DNA from: Rudaea sp.
GTDB taxonomy: Bacteria; Pseudomonadota; Gammaproteobacteria; Xanthomonadales; Rhodanobacteraceae
Assembly (NCBI GenBank): GCA_025934455.1
Contig: JAICYA010000091.1
Coordinates: 1-7,261 of the forward strand
Reading direction: 5' to 3'
DNA length: 7,261 nucleotides
A program made the position numbers and the translations under genes. A model generated the notes under the pieces. That model was not told the DNA's origin. It ran no database searches and saw only the letters and a list, made by a program, of their open reading frames with translations. Below are positions 1 through 6,354 of this stretch, piece by piece; position 1 is the stretch's first letter, and the number at the start of each line of letters is the position of its first letter.

Positions 1-657
1 AACCCCGAGTTCACGATGCTGGAGTGGTATCGCGTCGGCTGGGATCATGTGCGGCTGATCGACGAATCCATCGAACTGGTGCGGGGCGCGCTGGCTCTGG
101 TCGGCAAGCGCGCTGAAGTCCGCAAGATCGCGTATCGGGATTTGTTCCACGAGGCTATCGGCCACGATCCGTTCTCGGCAAGCGATACGGAATTGCGCGC
201 CGCGCTCGGTGACGTGCGCGTCGATCCATCGGGATTGGGGCGCGACGATTGGCTGGACCTGCTGTTGACGCATCGCATCCAGCCGAATTTTCCCAATGAT
301 CGCATCACGGTCGTGTTCGACTATCCGGCATCGCAATGCGCGCTGGCGAAAATCCGTCCGGGCGATCCGCCAGTCGCGGAACGCTTCGAGTTGTACGTTG
401 GCACGCAGGAGCTGGCCAACGGATATCACGAGCTGACCGATGCAGCCGAGCAACGCGCGCGCTTCCTGCGCGACAACATGCGCCGTCGCGAACGCGGCTT
501 GCCGGAATTGCCGCTGGACGAAAACTTCCTCGCCGCGCTCGAAAGCGGATTGCCCGACTGCGCCGGCGTCGCGATGGGTATCGAACGCCTGCTGATGGCG
601 ATGATGACTACGGACGATATCCGCGATGTGCTCGCATTCGATTTTGCGCGTGTCTGA
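1..657 (+). CDS. epmA: EF-P--(R)-beta-lysine ligase EpmA (PoxA/GenX), 5' end missing
   Basis: The reading frame is open from the first base, so the gene starts upstream; 218 residues are present, against about 325 for the E. coli protein, so roughly the first third is missing. EpmA is a cytoplasmic paralogue of the class II lysyl-tRNA synthetase catalytic core. It activates (R)-beta-lysine with ATP and attaches it to a conserved lysine of elongation factor P, which helps ribosomes through polyproline stretches. Visible family signatures are NPEFTMLEWYR at the window edge, YPASQCALAKI, VAERFELYVGTQELANGYHELTD, and class II motif 3, GVAMGIERLLMAM, at window residues 189-201. The alanine inside GVAMG is typical of EpmA where lysyl-tRNA synthetases have glycine. 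No anticodon-binding domain would be expected and none is seen in this part. The stop lies 3 bases from that of the convergent DUF2461 gene. Partner genes epmB and efp are not in the window. Confidence 0.95.
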   Translation, partial: NPEFTMLEWYRVGWDHVRLIDESIELVRGALALVGKRAEVRKIAYRDLFHEAIGHDPFSASDTELRAALGDVRVDPSGLGRDDWLDLLLTHRIQPNFPNDRITVVFDYPASQCALAKIRPGDPPVAERFELYVGTQELANGYHELTDAAEQRARFLRDNMRRRERGLPELPLDENFLAALESGLPDCAGVAMGIERLLMAMMTTDDIRDVLAFDFARV

Positions 658-660
658 CGA

Positions 661-1347
661 TCAGAATTCCAACTCCAGCGCCGCACACAGGTAATCGATC
701 ATCGGAGCGAGACGCTTGAACGTGGCCACGGCGAAGGGCTGCAATTCGGAAGAGCAGGCGAGTGCTTCGCTGAACTGTTCACCGGCGGCATAACTCTTGC
801 GCTTCAAGTCCTCGATCAGTTCGTGATCGATCGGATAACCCCGCGGCGGGCGGGTCAGGCTTTCGCCCCAGAACGCGAAATGCTCGCGGAATGTCTTGCC
901 CTGCGTGGCGCGCTTCCATGCGGCGGGATTGTCGGCGAGAAAATCGCGAATGCGCTTGAGCGTGGGCGATTCCGGATGCCAGATGCCGCCGCCGGCGAAA
1001 CAATCCCTGGGTGCGATGTGCAGATAGAACGATGGCGCGGCGACTTCGCGGCGGCGCTCGTGGAAAAGTCGCGCGCCAGCCCAGGGTTTGTACGGCGTCT
1101 TGTCGTTGGCGAAGCGCGTGTCGCGATGCACACGGAACAACGAGCCGCCAGCCTTGCGCGGATCGGCGCGCATGTGCGTGCTGATCTTCGCGAGCGGGAT
1201 TTCAAGGTCGGCGATCAGTTGCAGGAACGGCTCGCGTACGTGGCGCTCGTAGTCGGCCTGGTGTGCGTGGAACCACGGCCGGTTGTTGTTGCGGTCCAGT
1301 GCGCGCAGGAACGCGAAGGTGTTCCTGGAAAAATAGGTTTTGCTCAT
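661..1347 (-). CDS. DUF2461 (TIGR02453-type) family protein, function unknown
   Basis: A 228-residue protein recognised as the DUF2461 family, widespread in bacteria and without an established function. Family blocks seen in order are NNRPWFHAHQADYE (residues 20-33), an arginine-rich core FRVHRDTRFANDKTPYKP (71-88), a GGGIWHP block (119-125) and RGYPIDHELIEDLKRKSY (169-186). Length is normal and the protein looks soluble, with no signal peptide or membrane segment. The start is fixed by the conserved N-terminus and by the ATGA overlap in which its ATG shares four bases with the sbcB stop; no Shine-Dalgarno sequence precedes it, so translation is probably coupled to sbcB. The same frame stays open for about 440 codons upstream through sbcB, but that stretch is an out-of-frame shadow. 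Membership of the same transcript as exonuclease I hints at a nucleic-acid role, but this is guilt by association only. Confidence 0.9.
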   Translation of the reverse strand: MSKTYFSRNTFAFLRALDRNNNRPWFHAHQADYERHVREPFLQLIADLEIPLAKISTHMRADPRKAGGSLFRVHRDTRFANDKTPYKPWAGARLFHERRREVAAPSFYLHIAPRDCFAGGGIWHPESPTLKRIRDFLADNPAAWKRATQGKTFREHFAFWGESLTRPPRGYPIDHELIEDLKRKSYAAGEQFSEALACSSELQPFAVATFKRLAPMIDYLCAALELEF

Positions 1348-2810
1348 GGCGATGCGATGGTGTAGTCGATGTCCCGCGCGACATGATGGCCCCATTGTTC
1401 GAGCTGGTCGAGCAAGGCCTGTTGTGCGCCGCTCGTCGTCGGATCCACACGCAGCGCGGCAATCTGTGTGAAATATTCGTCCAGTGTCACGCTCGTCAGC
1501 GCCGTCGATTCGGCAAGGCGCCTGCGGCGGAATTCCGCCCAGTGCTCGCGCTCGGCGGCATCCAGCGTTGTCGGAAAATTGCGCGCGCGGTAGCGGAACA
1601 GCAATTGCGCATAACGTGAATCCCGGAATGCGTCCGTGTATTCGCGCAAGCCTGCCGGTGGCGTGCCGCGGACCTTGGCGAACAGGCGCTTGTCGGCGTC
1701 GCTCGGAAACCCCGTGTAGATCGCCAATTCCGGATCGAGGGTTTCTTTCGTCTCGCGTTCGACGGCAAAAACGCGCCGCACTTTTTCCGCAATATCCGTC
1801 GCGCGCTGCAATGCATCGAGGTGTTTCTCGCATTGCGCGACGTCCAGATCGATGCGCCGCGTGTCTACGTCCTTGAGAACGGATAATGGCGCCAGCGCCG
1901 GCGACTTGTTTGCGTGCACGGTCTTGAGCGGGATGCGCGTGAATTCTTCCGGCAAGTCCGCTCTCGGCGTGAATACCAGATCGTGGACTTCGTTCGCGTC
2001 CAATTCGATCAGCGGGGCCGGATCGACGCCCAGGTCGTAGACGATCACGCCGTTGGGCAGGCTCGGATGTGCGGCCAGCGGAACCACCATCGCCGTGCAT
2101 CCGCGTTCGGCGGGATAGCGCGAAGAGGTGTGCAGCACCGGCGTGCGGTGCGCGTAATCCAGGTACTTGAACGCTTCGGCCTTGCGGCGCAGGCCGAAAT
2201 AAAAATCCCACAGGCGCGGCTGCGCGCGCTTGAGCAGGCGCGCGAATGCGATCGTTGCCTGCACGTCGGACAGCGCATCGTGCGCCTGCGTGTGCGCGAT
2301 GCCGTTCGCGGCGGTCAGGTCGGTGAGCTTGAAGCTCGGTTGCCCTTTGTCGTTTATCGGCCATTCGATATCTTGTGGCCGCAGCGCGTAGCACATGCGC
2401 GCCAGATCGATGATGTCCCAGCGCGAGTTGCCGTCTTTCCATTCGCGCTCGTAGGGATCGTAAAAATTGCGATACAGAAGATTGCGCGTGAACTCGTCGT
2501 CGAAGCGGATCGAGTTGTAGCCGGTGCCGCAGGTGCCGGGTGCGCGCAGTTCTTCGTGGATGCGCGCGGAGAATTCGGCTTCGCCGACGCCTTCGCGCAC
2601 CGCGCGCTGCGGCGCGATGCCGGTGACCATGCAGGCGCCGGGTTGCGGCAACACGTCCGCTGTTGGCTGGCAAAAGATGGACGTCGGATCGCCGACGGGT
2701 TCAAGATCGAGTGTGGTGCGCTGACCGGCGAATTGCACCGGGCGGTCGCGCCGCGCGTCGGTGCCGGAAGTCTCGTAATCGTGCCAGTAGATGCTCGCCG
2801 CCGCACTCAT
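1344..2810 (-). CDS. sbcB: Exodeoxyribonuclease I (SbcB)
   Basis: A 488-residue protein close in length to E. coli exonuclease I (475). It degrades single-stranded DNA 3' to 5' in recombination and mismatch repair and, in E. coli, binds the SSB tail. The N-terminal DnaQ/DEDDh nuclease domain keeps every catalytic residue: D11 and E13 in HDYET, D104 in RFDDE, H177 and D182 in AHDALSDV. Other hallmarks are LPQPGA (54-59), YRNFYDPY (113-120), NSRWDIIDL (128-136) and the C-terminal YRARNFPTTLD block; the SH3-like and helical ExoI C-terminal parts follow. I chose the ATG at 2810 because it places the first motif as in E. coli. An in-frame ATG at 2861 would add 17 residues and overlap the upstream gene by 29 bases; it has an AGGA, but only 2 bases before the codon. 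With the shorter start there is a 22-base gap and no clear ribosome binding site, so coupling to the upstream gene is likely. Confidence 0.95.
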   Translation of the reverse strand: MSAAASIYWHDYETSGTDARRDRPVQFAGQRTTLDLEPVGDPTSIFCQPTADVLPQPGACMVTGIAPQRAVREGVGEAEFSARIHEELRAPGTCGTGYNSIRFDDEFTRNLLYRNFYDPYEREWKDGNSRWDIIDLARMCYALRPQDIEWPINDKGQPSFKLTDLTAANGIAHTQAHDALSDVQATIAFARLLKRAQPRLWDFYFGLRRKAEAFKYLDYAHRTPVLHTSSRYPAERGCTAMVVPLAAHPSLPNGVIVYDLGVDPAPLIELDANEVHDLVFTPRADLPEEFTRIPLKTVHANKSPALAPLSVLKDVDTRRIDLDVAQCEKHLDALQRATDIAEKVRRVFAVERETKETLDPELAIYTGFPSDADKRLFAKVRGTPPAGLREYTDAFRDSRYAQLLFRYRARNFPTTLDAAEREHWAEFRRRRLAESTALTSVTLDEYFTQIAALRVDPTTSGAQQALLDQLEQWGHHVARDIDYTIASP

Positions 2811-2832
2811 GCGGTGCAGGTTAGCACGCAAC

Positions 2833-5427
2833 TCAAGCAGCGTTTCCGCCAGTGACGGCATTGTCCTGGATCAGTTCGAGCTGTCCATTCGCCGCGCGCA
2901 GCGTCGGCTGCGGCTTGCCGATGTAGAACCCCTGGGCCTGGTCGACGCCACAGGCGTGCAGGGCGCGCAGGATTTCCGGGCGGTCGACATGCTCGGCGAC
3001 GGCGATCTTGCCGATCGAATGCGCGATGTTCGTGATCGCGCTGATGACGGCGAGATCGACCGGGTCGTTGAGCAGTTCGCGGATGAACGAACCGTCGATC
3101 TTGAGGAAATCCACGTCCAGATGCTTCAGGTGCGCGAACGACGAGAAGCCGATGCCGAAATCGTCCAGCGCGAAGCGGCAGCCAAAGGGTTTCAGCTCGG
3201 CGATCAGATGGCGCGTGGCTTCCAGGTGATTGATCGCGCCCGCTTCGGTGATCTCGAAAATCACCGCGCGCGGATCGACGTCGAACTCGACCAGACAATC
3301 GGTGATGAAGCCGCCAAGGTTGCCGTGGGCGAGCGATTGCGAGGCGAGGTTGATCGACAGCCCCATCGGCGAATCATGGCGGTTCTGTTCGCGCAGCGCC
3401 TGGAAAGCGTGCCGGATCACCCAGCGATCGATGTCGGCGACCATGCTGAAGCGCTCGGCCGCGGGCAGGAACGCGTTCGGGGCGACCAGCGAGCCGTCCG
3501 GCGCGCGCAGGCGGATCAGTATTTCGTAGAACATGCGCTGCTGCTGGCCGTGCAGACGCTGGTAGCGCGGCCACAACGCGCCATGTTGTTCCGGCAGGTG
3601 CTCGTAGTCGAGGTTGGCCAGCGGCAGGATCGGCTGGAAGCACAGCGCGAAACCGTCGTTCTTCAACGCCGATTCCAGGCGCGCCGACCAGCCCAGTTCC
3701 ATGTCCATGCGTGCGCGCTGGTCGGTATCGGCGGAAAACACGTGGATCTGGTTGCGGCCATTGCGCTTGGCCAAGTGCAGGGCCACGTCGGCGGCGGCCA
3801 TCGCTTCACTTTGCGAGGGCGTGTGCTGATCGAGCCGCGCCACGCCGATCGAGGTGCCGACACGGTAGCTCTTGCCGCCGTAGACGAAGGGCAGGGCGCC
3901 GAGCGCCTTGCGGAATTCGTCGGAGATCTGCGCGACATCGGCATTGTTGACGTTGCGCAGGATCACCGCGTACTCGTCGCCGCCCATGCGTGCGATGTGG
4001 TCGCTGGCGCGCAGGCGCGCGGACAGGCGCCGGCCGATTTCGACCAGCAACTGATCGCCCGCGGTGTGGCCGGCGGTGTCGTTGATGTATTTGAAACGGT
4101 CGAGGTCGAGAAACAGCAGCAGCGACACCTGGTCGGTGCGCTTCAGCCGAGCGATCTCTTGCTCAAGCTGGGTTTCGAACCAGGCGCGGTTGTTGAGCTT
4201 GGTCAGCGCGTCGTGGCTGGCCTGCCAGCGCAGTTCTTCTTCGAGCATGCGCCGCGCGGAAATGTCGCGGAATGCGACCACCGAGCCTTCGCGGCGGCCT
4301 TCGACCTGCATCGGATAGACCGTGCATTCCACCGGTACCGGGTGCTTGGCGCGGCTCCAGAACACGGTCTGCCAGCCGGGTACCTGGTTGCCCTGCGCGT
4401 AGCATTGCGACAGGAAGCAGGCGCTGCGTGGCACCGCGGTGCCGTCCTCGTAGCTGTGGTGAAAACTGTCGTAGGCGGATTCGCCGACCAGGTCGTCGAC
4501 CGTGTCGTAGCCGAGCATGTCGAGCGCGGCGGGATTGATGAACTGGATCGTGCCGCGCCCATCCACGCCGTACACGCCGTCGCCGACGGAACTGAGGATG
4601 CTTTGCAGGCGGCGGCGTTCTGCGTCGACCGATTTGCGGTCCTGCACGGCGCGCGCGAGCGAGCCCAGGCGGGCGAGGAACAGTTCCCGCGCCTCGCTCT
4701 TGAACAGACACTCCAGCGCGCCCGCGGACAGCGATTCGTTGATGACGCGATCGGAATAGGTGCCGGTGATGACGGCGGCGAGCACGTTCGCAGTGCGCGG
4801 ATCGTTCTTCAGCCGCTGCACCAGCACCGTGCCCGGATCGCCGGGCATGAAATAATCGACGATGGCGAGGTCGAACGCGGTCGCCTGCGCCTTGCGCCAG
4901 CCGTCCTCGACGTCCTCGGCGGTTTCGACCAGGTAGCCGTGCTTCATCAGCAGGCGGCGGAACGCGATGCGCACCGTGGCCGAGTCGTCGACGAACAACA
5001 CACGCAGGTGCGATTGGCCGCCGACGTCCAGGTCCTGCGTTACCGGCGACGGCGGATTGAGCAGCTTGGCCATCGCCTCGGCGCATTCGCTGTAGTCGCT
5101 CCACAGCAAAAGACCGGTGCTGGCGCGCTTCATCATCCAGTTGACTGCCGCGCCGTCGTTGTTGTCGGCGAGCAGCAGCACGGCGAAGTGCTCGAATTCG
5201 TCGCGATGCAGTACCGAGAAAACCTGTTCGGCAATCGGGTCGCTGTGCTCCGGCCAGCCGATGACGATGCCACGGAACCCCAGCGTCGTACTGCCGAGGC
5301 GCTCGATCACCGGCAGGGCCTGGGCGTAGTCGGACAACTCGCTGACCGCGAATCCGCGCGCCGCAAGCAGCCCGTGCATCGCGCGCCGGCGCGTTGCGGA
5401 AGGTTCAACGAGCAGGATGCGGTCCAC
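2833..5427 (-). CDS. Receiver-receiver-PAS-GGDEF-EAL c-di-GMP signalling protein
   Basis: An 864-residue soluble protein that would make and/or break cyclic di-GMP in response to phosphorylation and a PAS-sensed signal. Order: degenerate receiver (about 1-120), true receiver (about 141-255) with D147/D148, phospho-acceptor D191, T221 and K243; PAS (about 272-391); GGDEF (about 395-566) with D441, N449, D458, active-site GGDEY 482-486 and an intact inhibitory RxxD site, R473-D476, five residues before it; EAL (about 586-841). The EAL motif reads EIL, but the needed residues are all there: E635, N693, E725, D755, D756, K776, E812, Q832. Both activities therefore look possible. Loop 6 reads DDFGIGFSS where most have DDFGTGYSS. 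Start: GTG at 5427 has AAGGGG 7 bases upstream and begins right at the first receiver strand; an upstream GTG at 5454 has no Shine-Dalgarno and would sit almost on the predicted transcription start. No cognate histidine kinase is in the window. First gene of the run leading to sbcB and the DUF2461 gene. Confidence 0.93.
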   Translation of the reverse strand: MDRILLVEPSATRRRAMHGLLAARGFAVSELSDYAQALPVIERLGSTTLGFRGIVIGWPEHSDPIAEQVFSVLHRDEFEHFAVLLLADNNDGAAVNWMMKRASTGLLLWSDYSECAEAMAKLLNPPSPVTQDLDVGGQSHLRVLFVDDSATVRIAFRRLLMKHGYLVETAEDVEDGWRKAQATAFDLAIVDYFMPGDPGTVLVQRLKNDPRTANVLAAVITGTYSDRVINESLSAGALECLFKSEARELFLARLGSLARAVQDRKSVDAERRRLQSILSSVGDGVYGVDGRGTIQFINPAALDMLGYDTVDDLVGESAYDSFHHSYEDGTAVPRSACFLSQCYAQGNQVPGWQTVFWSRAKHPVPVECTVYPMQVEGRREGSVVAFRDISARRMLEEELRWQASHDALTKLNNRAWFETQLEQEIARLKRTDQVSLLLFLDLDRFKYINDTAGHTAGDQLLVEIGRRLSARLRASDHIARMGGDEYAVILRNVNNADVAQISDEFRKALGALPFVYGGKSYRVGTSIGVARLDQHTPSQSEAMAAADVALHLAKRNGRNQIHVFSADTDQRARMDMELGWSARLESALKNDGFALCFQPILPLANLDYEHLPEQHGALWPRYQRLHGQQQRMFYEILIRLRAPDGSLVAPNAFLPAAERFSMVADIDRWVIRHAFQALREQNRHDSPMGLSINLASQSLAHGNLGGFITDCLVEFDVDPRAVIFEITEAGAINHLEATRHLIAELKPFGCRFALDDFGIGFSSFAHLKHLDVDFLKIDGSFIRELLNDPVDLAVISAITNIAHSIGKIAVAEHVDRPEILRALHACGVDQAQGFYIGKPQPTLRAANGQLELIQDNAVTGGNAA

Positions 5428-5434
5428 GGAGCTT

Positions 5435-5440
5435 CCCCTT
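5435..5440 (-). promoter_or_regulatory. Ribosome binding site of the GGDEF-EAL gene
   Basis: Read on the minus strand this is AAGGGG, followed by 7 bases and then GTG at 5427. It is the strongest Shine-Dalgarno in the window and decides the start in favour of the internal GTG over the one at 5454, which has no such sequence. Confidence 0.7.
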
Positions 5441-5463
5441 GAAGCGCCAGACACAAGCGCCGA

Positions 5464-5492
5464 AGTCTAGTAGTGCGTGAATCCATGCGCAA
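5464..5492 (-). promoter_or_regulatory. Candidate sigma70 promoter for the GGDEF-EAL/sbcB/DUF2461 operon
   Basis: On the minus strand TTGCGC (5492-5487) and TAGACT (5469-5464) are separated by exactly 17 bases. They match the consensus at 3 of 6 and 4 of 6 positions, so this is a weak to moderate prediction. Transcription would start near 5457, giving a leader of about 30 bases to the GTG at 5427. Confidence 0.35.
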
Positions 5493-5494
5493 AT

Positions 5495-5523
5495 CGTGCC
5501 GGACTGGGCAGATTCGCGGCACG
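5495..5523. repeat. 7-bp inverted repeat, operator-like, in the divergent promoter region
   Basis: CGTGCCG at 5495-5501 is answered by its exact reverse complement CGGCACG at 5517-5523, with 15 bases between. The half-site centres are 22 bases apart, about two helical turns, as in many dimeric regulator sites. It covers the candidate orn -35 box and lies just upstream of the candidate -35 of the GGDEF-EAL gene. By rough estimate a chance 7-bp repeat somewhere in this GC-rich gap is not rare, so function is only possible. Confidence 0.4.
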
Positions 5524-5534
5524 GATGCTAAGGT
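5505..5534 (+). promoter_or_regulatory. Candidate promoter for orn
   Basis: TGGGCA at 5505-5510 (4 of 6 to the -35 consensus) lies 18 bases before TAAGGT at 5529-5534 (3 of 6 to the -10), which is preceded directly by TGC, an extended -10 element. Transcription would begin near 5541, giving a leader of about 23 bases. Weak prediction supported mainly by position. Confidence 0.35.
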
Positions 5535-5548
5535 ACGGACAACTGGAC

Positions 5549-5554
5549 AGGAAG
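5549..5554 (+). promoter_or_regulatory. Ribosome binding site of orn
   Basis: AGGAAG sits 9 bases before the ATG at 5564. The next ATG, at 5576, would be 21 bases away and upstream in-frame starts (from 5477) have no support, so this site selects 5564. Confidence 0.65.
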
Positions 5555-5563
5555 AATCGCCGC

Positions 5564-6136
5564 ATGAACCTAACGATGCCGCACGAAGACAATCTGATCT
5601 GGATCGATCTGGAGATGACGGGACTCGACACGAATGCCGACTCCATCCTCGAAATTTCCACCATAGTTACCGATAAAGCATTGAATATATTGGAAGAAGG
5701 TCCTGAATTCGCGATCCATCACGATCTTGCGCGGCTGCAGGTGATGGACGACTGGAACCGCAAGCAGCACGCCAAGTCCGGCCTGTGGCAGCGCGTGCTG
5801 GATTCCACCGTGGACATGGCGCAGGCCGAGGCGCTGACCGTGGATTTCCTGAACCGCTGGGTGCCGGCCGGCAAATCTCCGATGTGCGGCAATTCAATCT
5901 GCCAGGACCGGCGTTTCCTGCATCGCCTGATGCCGCGGCTGGAGCGATTTTTCCATTATCGCAACCTGGACGTGTCCACGATCAAGGAACTGGCGCGGCG
6001 CTGGGCGCCGGAACTGGCCAAGGGCTTCACCAAGGAATCCACGCACACCGCGTTGAGCGACGTGCGCGATTCGATAGACGAGTTGCGGTACTACCGGCAG
6101 TTCATGGGAGCGTTGGGCGGAACGTCGTCCGCCTAA
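5564..6136 (+). CDS. orn: Oligoribonuclease Orn
   Basis: A 190-residue 3' to 5' exoribonuclease of the DEDDh family (E. coli: 181), which clears the very short RNAs left by other RNases, chiefly dinucleotides; in other gammaproteobacteria it is also the main enzyme turning pGpG, the product of EAL phosphodiesterases, into GMP. It acts in the cytoplasm as a dimer. The catalytic set is complete: D15 and E17 in [10 protein letters not shown]115 in [12 protein letters not shown]161 and D166 in [11 protein letters not shown]. The blocks MDDWN (61-65), WVPAGKSP (99-106) and [16 protein letters not shown] (132-147) are near identical to E. coli as I remember it. The gene is transcribed away from the GGDEF-EAL gene across a 136-base shared control region. 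Its stop overlaps that of the convergent DUF167 gene. A short AT-rich patch with ATA codons lies at 5651-5700, unlike the rest of the window. Confidence 0.97.
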   Translation: MNLTMPHEDNLIWIDLEMTGLDTNADSILEISTIVTDKALNILEEGPEFAIHHDLARLQVMDDWNRKQHAKSGLWQRVLDSTVDMAQAEALTVDFLNRWVPAGKSPMCGNSICQDRRFLHRLMPRLERFFHYRNLDVSTIKELARRWAPELAKGFTKESTHTALSDVRDSIDELRYYRQFMGALGGTSSA

Positions 6137-6354
6137 TCGGCGATCTGTACGAGCTTCATCCGTCCGCCCGCGCCGGCCTTGATCATTACCTGATTTTTCC
6201 GACAGCCGAATTTTTCGGCGACCAGCGCGATCAGTTCAGCATTCGCCTTGCCATCGACCGGCGGCGATTTGATTTGCGCGAGCCACGCGCCGTTGACTTG
6301 TTCGAGCGAACTCGCACGCGCATTCGGTTTGACTTTCACCGACAAGGTTTTCAT
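6133..6354 (-). CDS. DUF167 (YggU-like) family protein, function unknown
   Basis: A 73-residue protein of the DUF167 family, small alpha/beta proteins found across bacteria, archaea and eukaryotes without an assigned biochemical role. The signature [12 protein letters not shown] (31-42) is clear, preceded by VKVKPNAR (6-13) and followed by [18 protein letters not shown] (44-61). The usual SGETSR-like segment before the last strand is changed here to AGAGGRMK. It is shorter than E. coli YggU (about 96) but has the whole core. The ATG overlaps the mfd stop in an ATGA, with no Shine-Dalgarno of its own, so it is probably translated by ribosomes finishing mfd. The TAG stop (6135-6133) overlaps the orn TAA (6134-6136) on the other strand. 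Confidence 0.88.
   Translation of the reverse strand: MKTLSVKVKPNARASSLEQVNGAWLAQIKSPPVDGKANAELIALVAEKFGCRKNQVMIKAGAGGRMKLVQIAD

Noticed and set aside
653..665. TCTGA-CGA-TCAGA dyad at the epmA/DUF2461 junction as a possible two-way terminator
   Set aside because: Only five base pairs, no T-run on either side, and three of the pairs follow automatically from two TGA stops facing each other.
661..2673. A 670-codon minus-strand frame that would fuse a long N-terminal part to DUF2461
   Set aside because: The first 442 residues are an Arg/Ala/His-rich out-of-frame reading of sbcB. The real gene begins at 1347, where the conserved family sequence starts.
1914..2855. A 313-codon plus-strand frame antisense to sbcB
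   Set aside because: No recognisable motif and composition typical of a shadow; sbcB on the other strand carries a full catalytic set.
2811..2861. Longer sbcB start adding 17 residues
   Set aside because: It would overlap the upstream gene by 29 bases and extend past the usual family N-terminus. Not fully excluded, because an AGGA lies just before the codon, though too close to be ideal.
4163..5104. A 313-codon minus-strand frame inside the GGDEF-EAL gene
   Set aside because: Low-complexity Arg/Gly/Pro-rich translation from a shifted frame of the same gene.
2791..5442. An 883-codon open frame on the plus strand, antisense to nearly the whole GGDEF-EAL gene
   Set aside because: Its translation shows no domain and is rich in Arg, Val, Ala, Gln and His, as expected from a GC-rich gene read backwards. 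The minus-strand frame has clear family motifs along its full length.
5477..5563. In-frame upstream extension of orn (29 more residues)
   Set aside because: The extension covers the promoter region, has no homology to Orn N-termini, and the good AGGAAG ribosome binding site points to 5564.
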